From positions 1-31,861 of the forward strand of contig CAZNSG010000036.1 of assembly GCA_964575715.1 (NCBI GenBank): a stretch of DNA of 31,861 nt, written 5' to 3'. A program made the translations under genes and the position numbers. Origin of the DNA: PNAI01 sp964575715 (GTDB lineage Bacteria; Pseudomonadota; Alphaproteobacteria; Rhizobiales; Xanthobacteraceae). Under the pieces are notes generated by a model, which saw nothing but the letters and a program-made list of their open reading frames with translations, made no database searches and had not been told where the DNA came from. Below are positions 18,401 through 24,479 of the stretch, one piece after another. How positions within the stretch are numbered: the first letter of the stretch is position 1; the number at the start of each line of letters is the position of its first letter.

Positions 18401-19131
18401 GGTTCCGCGCCTCGGCCGTGGTCGGCTTCTGGCCGGCGAATTCGTCCGGCGACGACATTCTGGTGTTTGGCAACGACGGCCGAAAGGATGCACTTGCGAC
18501 CCTTCACACGCTCCGCCAGCAGCTCACCCGGCGCGAGGGTCGCGCCAACCTTGCACTGGCCGATTTCATCGCCCCGCGTGGAATCGCCGATCATATCGGG
18601 GCTTTCGTCGTGACCGCCGGCTTGGGCGAAGACGAAGTGTCGACGCGCTTTAAGCTCGCCAACGACGACTATTCCTCGATCATGATCAAGGCACTGGCGG
18701 ATCGTCTGGCGGAGTCCTTCGCAGAGCGTTTGCACGAGCGCGTGCGCAAGGAGTTTTGGGGCTATGCCACAGGCGAGGCGCTGGCCGCTTCCGAACTACT
18801 CACCGAGGGCTACCGAGGCATCCGCCCAGCGCCGGGCTATCCGGCGCAGCCCGACCACACCGAGAAGGAAGCGTTGTTCGGCCTGCTCGCCGGCGAGCGC
18901 ATCGGCGTCAAACTCACTGAGAGCTTTGCCATGTGGCCGGGCGCTTCGGTCTGCGGGCTCTATTTCAGCCATCCCGAGAGCCGCTATTTCGGGGTCGGCA
19001 AGATCGAGCGCGACCAAGTCCAGGATTACGCCCGGCGCAAGGGCTGGACCGTCGATGAGGCGGAGCGGTGGCTGGCGCCGATCCTCAACTACGATCCTGC
19101 CGGATTGCGCGCGCGCGGAGCGGCGGCGTGA
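15406..19131 (+). CDS. metH: Cobalamin-dependent methionine synthase MetH
   Basis: MetH moves the methyl group of 5-methyl-THF to homocysteine through cobalamin. The full-length product (about 1241 residues) has all four modules: homocysteine-binding domain with zinc ligands C248 (GFNCALGA) and C311-C312 (GGCCGT), pterin-binding domain (VNVGERTNVTGS), B12 domain with cobalt-ligand His764 (DVHDIGKN), and the SAM-dependent reactivation domain (WPGASVCGLYFSHPESRYF). Numbering is within a few residues of the E. coli enzyme. Start: a GTG at 15406 lies seven bases after AGGAG; the GTG at 15400 is too close to it. A perfect hairpin follows the stop. The gene therefore needs cobalamin supply. Confidence 0.97.
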   Translation: MSVSPKTSLLRQLAAERILVLDGAMGTMIQTLKLDEAGYRGTRFSDWPSDVRGNNDLLILSAPDVVRDIHLAYFRAGADIVSTNTFSSSTIAQADYGMEALVPELNREGARLVREAAKLAEQEDGRPRFVAGAIGPTNRTASMSPDVNNAAFRAVTFDQLKAAYGAQAENLMDGGVDVLLIETIFDTLNAKAALYAIAELCEVRGVNMPVMISGTITDRSGRMLSGQTPAAFWHSVRHAAPLSVGFNCALGAKEMRAHVAELARIADTLVCAYPNAGLPNEFGLYDESPEYMAGLLSEFADAGLVNIVGGCCGTSPAHIRAIAEAVRGKSPRKIPEIKPMLRLSGLEPFTLTPEIPFVNVGERTNVTGSAKFRKLITAGDHAGALAVAREQVENGAQIIDINMDEGLLDSAKAMTTFLNLIASEPDIARVPIMVDSSKFSVIEAGLKCIQGKPVVNSISLKEGVAEFVRHAKIVHRYGAAVVVMAFDEQGQADTFERKTAICARAYDILVNQVGFPPEDIIFDPNIFAVATGIEEHNGYGVAFIEAARAIRKNLPHVHISGGVSNFSFSFRGNERVREAMHSVFLYHAIKAGMDMGIVNAGQLAVYDDLEPELREVCEDVVLNRRADAAERLLAIAQKFQGHGKETKGADLAWREWPVDKRLSHALVHGITDYINVDTEEARLSADRALSVIEGPLMNGMNVVGDLFGSGKMFLPQVVKSARVMKQAVAHLMPFMEKEKAERGGANQASTAGKVLLATVKGDVHDIGKNIVGVVLQCNNYEVIDLGVMVPAVKILETARAENVDIVGLSGLITPSLDEMCHVAAEMERQNFDLPLLIGGATTSRVHTAVKIHPNYRRGQTVYVNDASRAVGVAAALMSRDRREPYVAEVRTEYARIAQAHARGEEHKQRLSLTDARANALKLDWNSAPPPPPNFLGTRILADYPIAELIDYIDWSPFFATWELNGKFPAILDDARLGPAARSLYEDAQAMLRRIIVERWFRASAVVGFWPANSSGDDILVFGNDGRKDALATLHTLRQQLTRREGRANLALADFIAPRGIADHIGAFVVTAGLGEDEVSTRFKLANDDYSSIMIKALADRLAESFAERLHERVRKEFWGYATGEALAASELLTEGYRGIRPAPGYPAQPDHTEKEALFGLLAGERIGVKLTESFAMWPGASVCGLYFSHPESRYFGVGKIERDQVQDYARRKGWTVDEAERWLAPILNYDPAGLRARGAAA

Positions 19132-19142
19132 GCCCAAAATGC

Positions 19143-19170
19143 AACACCGGAGAGTTTCCTCTCCGGTGTT
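19143..19170 (+). terminator. Hairpin terminator after metH
   Basis: A perfect 12-bp stem (AACACCGGAGAG and its complement) around TTTC, 12 bases after the metH stop, followed by a short T stretch (TTTAAT). It probably ends the methionine operon transcript. It may serve the opposite strand as well, since the stem is symmetric and preceded by AAAA. Confidence 0.85.
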
Positions 19171-19219
19171 TAATGATCTTGATCCCGCTGGGACGATGGC
19201 GTGTGGCTTGCACACCTAC

Positions 19220-19303
19220 TCAAAACATACCCAACAGAACAGCACCGACGAAAATGATCGCCGCGCAGACAGCCAGCACGTTCAACTTCACAGCTAAGTC
19301 CAC
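19220..19303 (-). CDS. 27-residue single-span membrane peptide
   Basis: A GTG at 19303, preceded at eight bases by the strong ribosome binding site GGGAGG (19317-19312), opens a frame to TGA at 19222-19220. The product starts MDLAVKLNVLAV and continues CAAIIFVGAVLLGMF: a short polar N-terminus and one long hydrophobic span. It is too short for usual gene callers. Ribosome binding site, composition and intergenic position between metH and the amidase support a real small protein. Peptides of this kind are common in Bradyrhizobium-like genomes; the function is unknown. Confidence 0.6.
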   Translation of the reverse strand: MDLAVKLNVLAVCAAIIFVGAVLLGMF

Positions 19304-19534
19304 GTTGTAGGCCTCCCTCAACGCTGACACTATAAAAGTCTAACAGACTCCCCCACCGGTTCGAAGCAACTAACTTGCTGCAGTGCCGCAACTGCCATAT
19401 TCGGCATTTCGTGTTCTAACCTATTGAAACGACGAACAAAGTTATCAACATTTTGAGGGTGCCTGTTAATTTGACTGCACAAAATGCAGGCATGAAATTC
19501 AACTTTAAATTGAATTTTGAAATTAAAATCAATT

Positions 19535-20800
19535 TTACCGCGCAAGCGCGGCTTCAACAAACCGCGCCGCCGAAAGAGTCTCATGATCGCGGCCGAACCG
19601 GCCGACGAGCTGCACGCCGAGCGGAAGCCCTGCGTCGCTTGCCAGTCCCGGCACGTTGACACATGGCACACCCATCAGGGTCCAGAGCCGGTTGAAGGTC
19701 GATGTGCCGGTGGAGTTCAAGCTTTCAGGCGCCGCGCCCGGCGCCGACGGCGTCAGAATCACATCGATATCGGCCATCAGCGAGGCAAGCGCCTGGCGCG
19801 CGCGGCGGGTGGTGCGGCGCGCGCTGTCATAGGCCTCCGGTGTCACGACCGTGGCCCGGTCCAGCAAATTGCGCAGGTGTGGTCCGATGCGATCGCGATG
19901 ATGGTCGTACTCGTAGGCCAGCGAGTTGAAGCCTTCAAAATCATGGATGGTGCCATGGGCCTTGAAGGCATCCGCACAGATTTGCGGCAGCTCGATCTCG
20001 GTCACACTGGCGCCTTCCGCCTCGGCGGTGCGGGCCGCGATCTCAATGGCGGTCCGCATCTCGTCGCTGGCGTCCGGCCAGGGATGACGGCGCAACAGCC
20101 CAAGCCGCGGCGCTGCCGGAGCTGTCCCGTCAATGCGCAATTCGCGTCCGGTGATCGCTTCAGCCGCGAACGCCACATCGGCAACGCCGGCCGCGAACAC
20201 GCCCACGGTATCCAGGTGCCAGGAGAAACACTTCATGCCGACCGTCGGGATCAACCCGTAAGACGGTTTGAATCCGGCGACACCGCAATAGCTTGCCGGT
20301 CGAATGACCGAACCGCCGGTTTGGCTTCCGAGCGCAATCGGCAGCATCCCGGCTGCCACCGCCGCCGCCGAGCCGGAGGAGGAGCCACCCGGGGTATGCG
20401 CCGGATTATGCGGATTGCGGGTCTTGCCCGGATCGAGATGGGCAAATTCGGTCGTCACGGTTTTGCCGAGCACGATTCCGCCGGCGCGCCGCACCAGCGA
20501 GGTCGCCGCGGCATCTGCCTTTGGCTGGTGGCCGGCGTAGATCGGCGAGCCGTATTCGGTGGGAAAATCGGCCGTGTCGAAAATGTCCTTGATCCCGACG
20601 GCCAGCCCGCGCAGCGGCTGGGCGGCAAGCGCTGCGCCACGGGCTTCCGCCATTCGCCGCGCCCGCTCGAGATTGAGCACGACGAACGCCCCGATTTCGG
20701 CCTCGCGCTTAGCGATCGCCTCGGCGCACAATTCGAGCGCCGCGGCCGGCGTCAATTCGCCCGTCTCGATGCGGCGCGCAAGATCGAGGGCTGAGCGCAT
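19535..20800 (-). CDS. Amidase signature family protein
   Basis: A 421-residue hydrolase of the amidase signature family, which cleaves carboxamides with a Ser-cisSer-Lys triad. The triad is visible: K71 (LAVGIKD), S140 (HTPGGSSSGSAA) and S164 (GSQTGGSVIRPAS). The spacing of 69 and 24 residues equals that of malonamidase E2. The C-terminal half (ILTPSAPGAAPE, MGVPCVNVPG, LPLGVQLVG) is typical. It is not convincingly GatA, being short and outside a gatCAB context, so the substrate is unknown. The start at 20800 overlaps the DUF2798 stop by one base (TGATG), implying coupling; a longer frame to 20917 runs over that gene. The stop is adjacent to a small GC hairpin. Confidence 0.93.
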   Translation of the reverse strand: MRSALDLARRIETGELTPAAALELCAEAIAKREAEIGAFVVLNLERARRMAEARGAALAAQPLRGLAVGIKDIFDTADFPTEYGSPIYAGHQPKADAAATSLVRRAGGIVLGKTVTTEFAHLDPGKTRNPHNPAHTPGGSSSGSAAAVAAGMLPIALGSQTGGSVIRPASYCGVAGFKPSYGLIPTVGMKCFSWHLDTVGVFAAGVADVAFAAEAITGRELRIDGTAPAAPRLGLLRRHPWPDASDEMRTAIEIAARTAEAEGASVTEIELPQICADAFKAHGTIHDFEGFNSLAYEYDHHRDRIGPHLRNLLDRATVVTPEAYDSARRTTRRARQALASLMADIDVILTPSAPGAAPESLNSTGTSTFNRLWTLMGVPCVNVPGLASDAGLPLGVQLVGRFGRDHETLSAARFVEAALAR

Positions 20801-21033
20801 CAGGTTTTGGCCTCGATCATGGCGGCGATTCTCTCGGTTGTGCGCCGTGTAAACGGCATCACCAGGAAGGCGGTAGCCGCCGCCACCGGCCAGGCGATGA
20901 CATAGGCCTTGACCCACTGATAAAGAAAATCCGCCCGCAAGCCGAGATTGAGATAGGTGACCAGCAGCGTCACCATGAACACCATCATCGCGGACATCAT
21001 CGCGGCGTGAATGAATCGGCCCTTGGCATCCAT
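20800..21033 (-). CDS. DUF2798 family small membrane protein
   Basis: A 77-residue protein with two membrane spans: MMSAMMVFMVTLLVTYLNLG and AYVIAWPVAAATAFLVMPF. It ends in the basic TRRTTERIAAMIEAKT. This is the usual layout of DUF2798, whose function is unknown. The start at 21033 has GGGGA six bases upstream; a further 18 codons are open to 21087 but unsupported. Its stop overlaps the amidase start, so the pair is probably one operon. Confidence 0.85.
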   Translation of the reverse strand: MDAKGRFIHAAMMSAMMVFMVTLLVTYLNLGLRADFLYQWVKAYVIAWPVAAATAFLVMPFTRRTTERIAAMIEAKT

Positions 21034-21174
21034 CGTCGTCCCCCTAGTCCCCTCAGTGATCTGGCCCCAAAAGCCTTGGCCGATCAAGGCCTAGCCGCAT
21101 TAACCATACCGGCGTCGGCAACGTCCGCGCAGCGTTGAAGGCTCTTTAACAAAATTCCTCGCATTCTCCACAGC

Positions 21175-22446
21175 ATGTCATGTGGCGTGCGTTGGTATCT
21201 CTTAAGCTCCCTGGTTCTCGTCGCGCTGGCAGGTTGCGGCCGCGGCTTTATGGTTGCCGAACGCGAGCCGTGGCGGCGTGACGCCGAGGTGGCTTGCTTG
21301 AAATCGGGCGCCGTGCGCGAGGGCGCCGGCCTCGTCCGCATCGAACCGATCGACGGCCCGGGCATCTGCGGCGCCGATTTTCCGCTCAAGGTCGCAGCCT
21401 TGGGTGACGGTCCTGCGCTCGGCTTTGCCGAAACGCCGCCAAGGCCGCCGGGTGTCATCCCCGGTGCGGCGCAGCCACGCTGGCCGATCGCGCAGCAGCC
21501 GACTTACGTTGCACCGACGTACGTGCCGCCGCCTGCGACCGTATCCACGGTAACCCCGCGCTATGCGCCCCCCATCGAGTCCGGTCCGCCCGGCGCCCCC
21601 CTGCAGCTTGGTCCACCGCTCGATCCATTGTTCGAAATTCGGCAGCCCGCGCGCGCGCCCGCCGCGCCTTATGCGCCGCCGGCACACCAGACCGTGCCGC
21701 TGGGACGGCCATCTCCGCAATTCACCGCCGCCATCGGTCCGGTCGAGGTCAGGCCCGCTGCCACGCTCGCCTGTCCGATCGTCTCGGCGCTCGACCGGTG
21801 GATTGCGCAATCGGTGCAGCCTGCGGCGCTGCGCTGGTTCGGCCAGCCGGTGACCGAGATCAAGCAGATCTCGGCCTACTCCTGCCGCAGCATGAACGGC
21901 CAGCGCGGCGCGCGCATATCCGAGCACGCCTTCGGCAACGCCCTCGACATCGCCGCCTTTGTCCTGGCCGACGGCCGCATGCTGAAGGTCAAGGACGGCT
22001 GGCGCGGCGCACCCGAGGAGCAAGGCTTCCTGCGTGACGTCCAGGGTGCGGCGTGCGAGCAGTTCACCACCGTGCTTGCGCCCGGCGCCGATGCCTTCCA
22101 TTACGATCACATCCACGTCGACTTGATGCGGCGCACGAGCGGCCGGCGCATCTGCCAGCCCGGCGCGGTCGACGGCGAGACGGTCGCCACGCGCGCGCAA
22201 GCCCGCCAGCCGGCCGGATCGGTGCCGCCTTCCAGGCCGTTGACACGACCTGCGCCGGTGGAGCGCAATGCGCCGATCGACCAGCACAACGATCCCTACG
22301 CCTGGCGCGGCGCAGCGATGAAGAGCGACGATGCGCTGGTCACCGGCTCGACCCGCGCGCCACGCCAAGCAACCAAACCATCGCCCGTCGATGACGACTG
22401 GATTGAGGACGACGGTCCCAGGCCGGCGGTGTCAAGTTTGCGATAG
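21175..22446 (+). CDS. Extensin-like C-terminal domain lipoprotein
   Basis: A 423-residue protein with a lipoprotein signal (WYLLSSLVLVALAGC, lipobox LAGC). Residues 35-75 hold the first piece of the Extensin-like_C family (ACLKSGAVREGAGLVRIEPI, GPGICGADFPLKVAAL). A long Pro/Ala-rich insert (about 85-190) follows. The main domain is about residues 200-325 (CPIVSALDRWIAQSVQPAA, ISAYSCRSMNGQRGARISEH, AFGNALDIAAFVL, and FHYDHIHVDLMRR). The SEHAFGNALD and YDHIHVDL motifs resemble the metal ligands of LAS-type peptidoglycan peptidases, suggesting cell wall hydrolysis in the periplasm, although the family is formally uncharacterised. A disordered tail follows. No clear ribosome binding site is seen before the ATG. 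Confidence 0.9.
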   Translation: MSCGVRWYLLSSLVLVALAGCGRGFMVAEREPWRRDAEVACLKSGAVREGAGLVRIEPIDGPGICGADFPLKVAALGDGPALGFAETPPRPPGVIPGAAQPRWPIAQQPTYVAPTYVPPPATVSTVTPRYAPPIESGPPGAPLQLGPPLDPLFEIRQPARAPAAPYAPPAHQTVPLGRPSPQFTAAIGPVEVRPAATLACPIVSALDRWIAQSVQPAALRWFGQPVTEIKQISAYSCRSMNGQRGARISEHAFGNALDIAAFVLADGRMLKVKDGWRGAPEEQGFLRDVQGAACEQFTTVLAPGADAFHYDHIHVDLMRRTSGRRICQPGAVDGETVATRAQARQPAGSVPPSRPLTRPAPVERNAPIDQHNDPYAWRGAAMKSDDALVTGSTRAPRQATKPSPVDDDWIEDDGPRPAVSSLR

Positions 22447-22530
22447 CACCCGCAAGGGCTTGACCTTGACGCCAGCGCCAGACTCGGACGTTTGCTGGCG
22501 GCAAGAGGTGTAGTGTGCTATGGTGTTTTC

Positions 22531-22761
22531 ATGAGTCCATCGACCAAAACGATACTCGAAAAGGTCGCCTCCTGGCCCGAGGAGGACCAAGAAGAGCTGG
22601 CCGAATTGGCGCGCGAGATCGAGGCACGCCGTACCGGCGTCCATCAATTGTCCGACGACGAACGCGCGGCCGTGCGCACTGGCATGGACGCGGCGCGGCG
22701 CGGTGAGTTTGCTCCGGACCACGAGATGGAAGAATTCTATCGGCTGCACCGCAAGACATGA
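22531..22761 (+). CDS. ParD/RelB-like antitoxin of a type II toxin-antitoxin module
   Basis: A 76-residue acidic protein. The start at 22531 (MSPSTKTILEKVASWPEEDQ) is preferred over 22492, whose extra codons look non-coding. The segment LAELAREIEARRTG, then LSDDERAAVRTGMDAARRGE and DHEMEEFYRLHR, fits antitoxins that precede ParE-type toxins in rhizobia; the C-terminal part should wrap the toxin. Its stop overlaps the next ATG by four bases (ATGA), as in intact modules. The partner toxin gene is broken, so the antitoxin may now be an orphan. Confidence 0.75.
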   Translation: MSPSTKTILEKVASWPEEDQEELAELAREIEARRTGVHQLSDDERAAVRTGMDAARRGEFAPDHEMEEFYRLHRKT

Positions 22762-23062
22762 GGGTCCGGTTTAGCCGGCCGGCGCAAGCCGATCTCGAAC
22801 GAATTTACGCCCAAAAATTTACGCCTAAGTCAGCCGGGACAATCCGAGCGAAGCCTCGCGGCTCATAACGCGGCTGGTCGAACGCGCGCGGGTACTGGGG
22901 GAGAGCCCCTATGAGGGGCGCGCGACCGACGAGCCCAACGCACGGGTGGTCGCCGTTCCCAACCTGCGGTATTTCATTTTCTACACCATCGCCGAAAACG
23001 AAGTGCATATCACACACATTCGGCACACGTCGCGGCGCCGGCCGCCACACTGGCAGCGCTGA
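22758..23062 (+). pseudogene. ParE-family toxin, frameshifted remnant
   Basis: The first frame reads MRVRFSRPAQADLERIYA, the usual ParE start, then runs into unrelated codons and stops at 22866-22868. From 22841 another frame (+2) continues the ParE pattern: NPSEASRLITRLVERARVLG, ESPYEGRATDEPNARVVAVP, NLRYFIFYTIAENEVHITHI, and RHTSRRRPPHWQR then TGA at 23060-23062. At the break a 14-base near-perfect tandem duplication (AATTTACGCC at 22802-22811 and again at 22816-22825) explains the shift. ParE toxins bind DNA gyrase; this copy should be inactive. Confidence 0.85.
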
Positions 23063-23255
23063 TGCGTCAGGGATGGAAGCCGAACGGCCGAAACCATTCT
23101 ACGGGTTCGGTTCACGACAGTCAGGCGCCGGAGGCGGACGCCCATGAAAAATTTCAATTCGTTGTTGGTCGAAGAATCCGTGGGTCGCGAAACAGATATT
23201 GCACTAAACAGCTCCGCGGTAAGAGTGGATCCAGTCCGGGACCCTCCTCGGCGAC

Positions 23256-24284
23256 TCATCTCAGACCGAACACCTTGGCGATCAGCGGCGTGTCGACTAC
23301 CACGTGTGGCGCGACGGTGTGGTAGGCAATGGCGTGGACCCAGGCGTTGCCAGTGCGCAAAGTTATGACCGTCTTCATCATGCCGGGGCCGAAATATTGC
23401 AGGACCACAAATATCAAGGATAGCGCGATATCCCGCGGGGTAGTGAACACCGACCAACCCTCGACGATGTGCATGGCCGCATAGGTGCTACCGCCCAGGA
23501 GAACCGTGGCCGCGTAGGAGCCGGTCAGCTTTAGGTAGCGTGGAACAAGAATGGCGTAGATCAGCACCATAGTCGGCAGAACGGTGCCGATCATAAACAC
23601 GCCGAACGCAAGCGGCGCCGCGATCAGAAGCTGGCGGGCGCTCAGCTGAAAGATTCCAGGAAATGCGCTGAGTTCGACCAGACTTTCAATCACCATCACC
23701 ACAACGATCACTAGCAGATCGTTCATCCGATCGGTCGAGCGAAGATTCAACTGCGTGGCTGAATAGCGCCGACGGAACCACAGATAGGGCACGACGGCGA
23801 ACACCACAAAATTATAGATCGTCCAGGTCCAAAGCTCCCCGACGGTGGGCGGGACGCTGCAACCGAACAAGGTGCCGGCGATGTGGAAACTGAAAGGCCG
23901 GTAGCCGATCGCCGGACCGAGCAGCCAACCGCCGAGCTGGCCTAAGGCCGCATATCCGAGAAGGAGAGTTGTCTCCCGAGCCGCCTGCGCGCGCTCGGGC
24001 GCCCGCGCGGCGAGATCGGGAATCACCCGCCGCCCGGTCAAGAGGTAAACCACGGCCATGAGCACGAAGATCTCGATCAAGCCGAAGCTTGGCAGCGCGA
24101 CTTGCTGGATGAACGGCATCTGCGCTAATGCTGGCCTGTCGAACGGAAGAAAGCCTCCGGACAATATGACGACGGCCACGTTGGCGACGATCCAAAGGGC
24201 CGCCGCGAGTTGAACGGCAGGATGCAGGACAGCACCGCGGATGACCGCTGCAAGCAAAGAAAGTTGCGATTGGGCAACATTCAT
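23256..24284 (-). CDS. Polytopic membrane protein, distant CPBP (CAAX protease-like) type
   Basis: A 342-residue protein with about eight hydrophobic spans. In the C-terminal half, GGSTYAAMHIVEGWS and WVHAIAYHTVAPH look like motifs 2 and 3 of CPBP intramembrane proteases (each with a conserved His). The glutamate motif EExxxR is not obvious; SLVELSAFPG is the nearest segment. It might be an inactive or divergent member. The ATG at 24284 follows GGGGA at suitable spacing. The neighbours are unrelated (broken toxin, hydantoinase), so context gives no hint of function. Confidence 0.6.
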   Translation of the reverse strand: MNVAQSQLSLLAAVIRGAVLHPAVQLAAALWIVANVAVVILSGGFLPFDRPALAQMPFIQQVALPSFGLIEIFVLMAVVYLLTGRRVIPDLAARAPERAQAARETTLLLGYAALGQLGGWLLGPAIGYRPFSFHIAGTLFGCSVPPTVGELWTWTIYNFVVFAVVPYLWFRRRYSATQLNLRSTDRMNDLLVIVVVMVIESLVELSAFPGIFQLSARQLLIAAPLAFGVFMIGTVLPTMVLIYAILVPRYLKLTGSYAATVLLGGSTYAAMHIVEGWSVFTTPRDIALSLIFVVLQYFGPGMMKTVITLRTGNAWVHAIAYHTVAPHVVVDTPLIAKVFGLR

Positions 24285-24395
24285 CCTGAAATCCCCGGAT
24301 AAGTTTTGAATTGAAAATCGACGTATTGCGATGACGTATCGATTATTATTCGCCTACGCCTTCGTCCGTCCGTAGTCTAGCAAAATAGCCCGTAG

Positions 24396-24421
24396 GGCGG
24401 AATACCGAAGCGTATTCCGCC
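24396..24421. repeat. Palindromic repeat GGCGGAATAC family
   Basis: Perfect 10-bp arms, GGCGGAATAC and GTATTCCGCC, around CGAAGC. It lies between the CPBP-like gene and the 3' end of hyuAB and resembles dispersed intergenic hairpins of many proteobacteria. Confidence 0.8.
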
Positions 24422-24453
24422 ACATGTTTCGTGATACGGAAGACGGCGCAAAC

Positions 24454-24479
24454 GGCGCAATACGCTACTCTATTGCGCC
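24454..24479. repeat. Palindromic repeat GGCGCAATA family, next to the hyuAB stop
   Basis: Perfect 9-bp arms, GGCGCAATA and TATTGCGCC, around CGCTACTC. It directly abuts the hyuAB stop codon (24480-24482), so the RNA hairpin would begin right after translation ends. It may terminate or stabilise the hyuAB transcript. Confidence 0.8.

Noticed and set aside
14176..18735. A 1519-codon open frame on the minus strand, antisense to metH, metF and the regulator gene
   Set aside because: The plus-strand genes are complete and recognisable. The antisense product is rich in His, Arg and Asp with no domain, as expected when GC-rich codon use removes stops from the opposite strand.
21202..22368. A 388-codon minus-strand frame opposite the extensin-like gene
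   Set aside because: The plus strand shows a lipobox and conserved Extensin-like_C motifs; the antisense frame shows nothing.
23063..23255. Further gene between the broken toxin and the CPBP-like gene
   Set aside because: Short frames there have no ribosome binding site or protein-like composition; I see nothing definable in this stretch.
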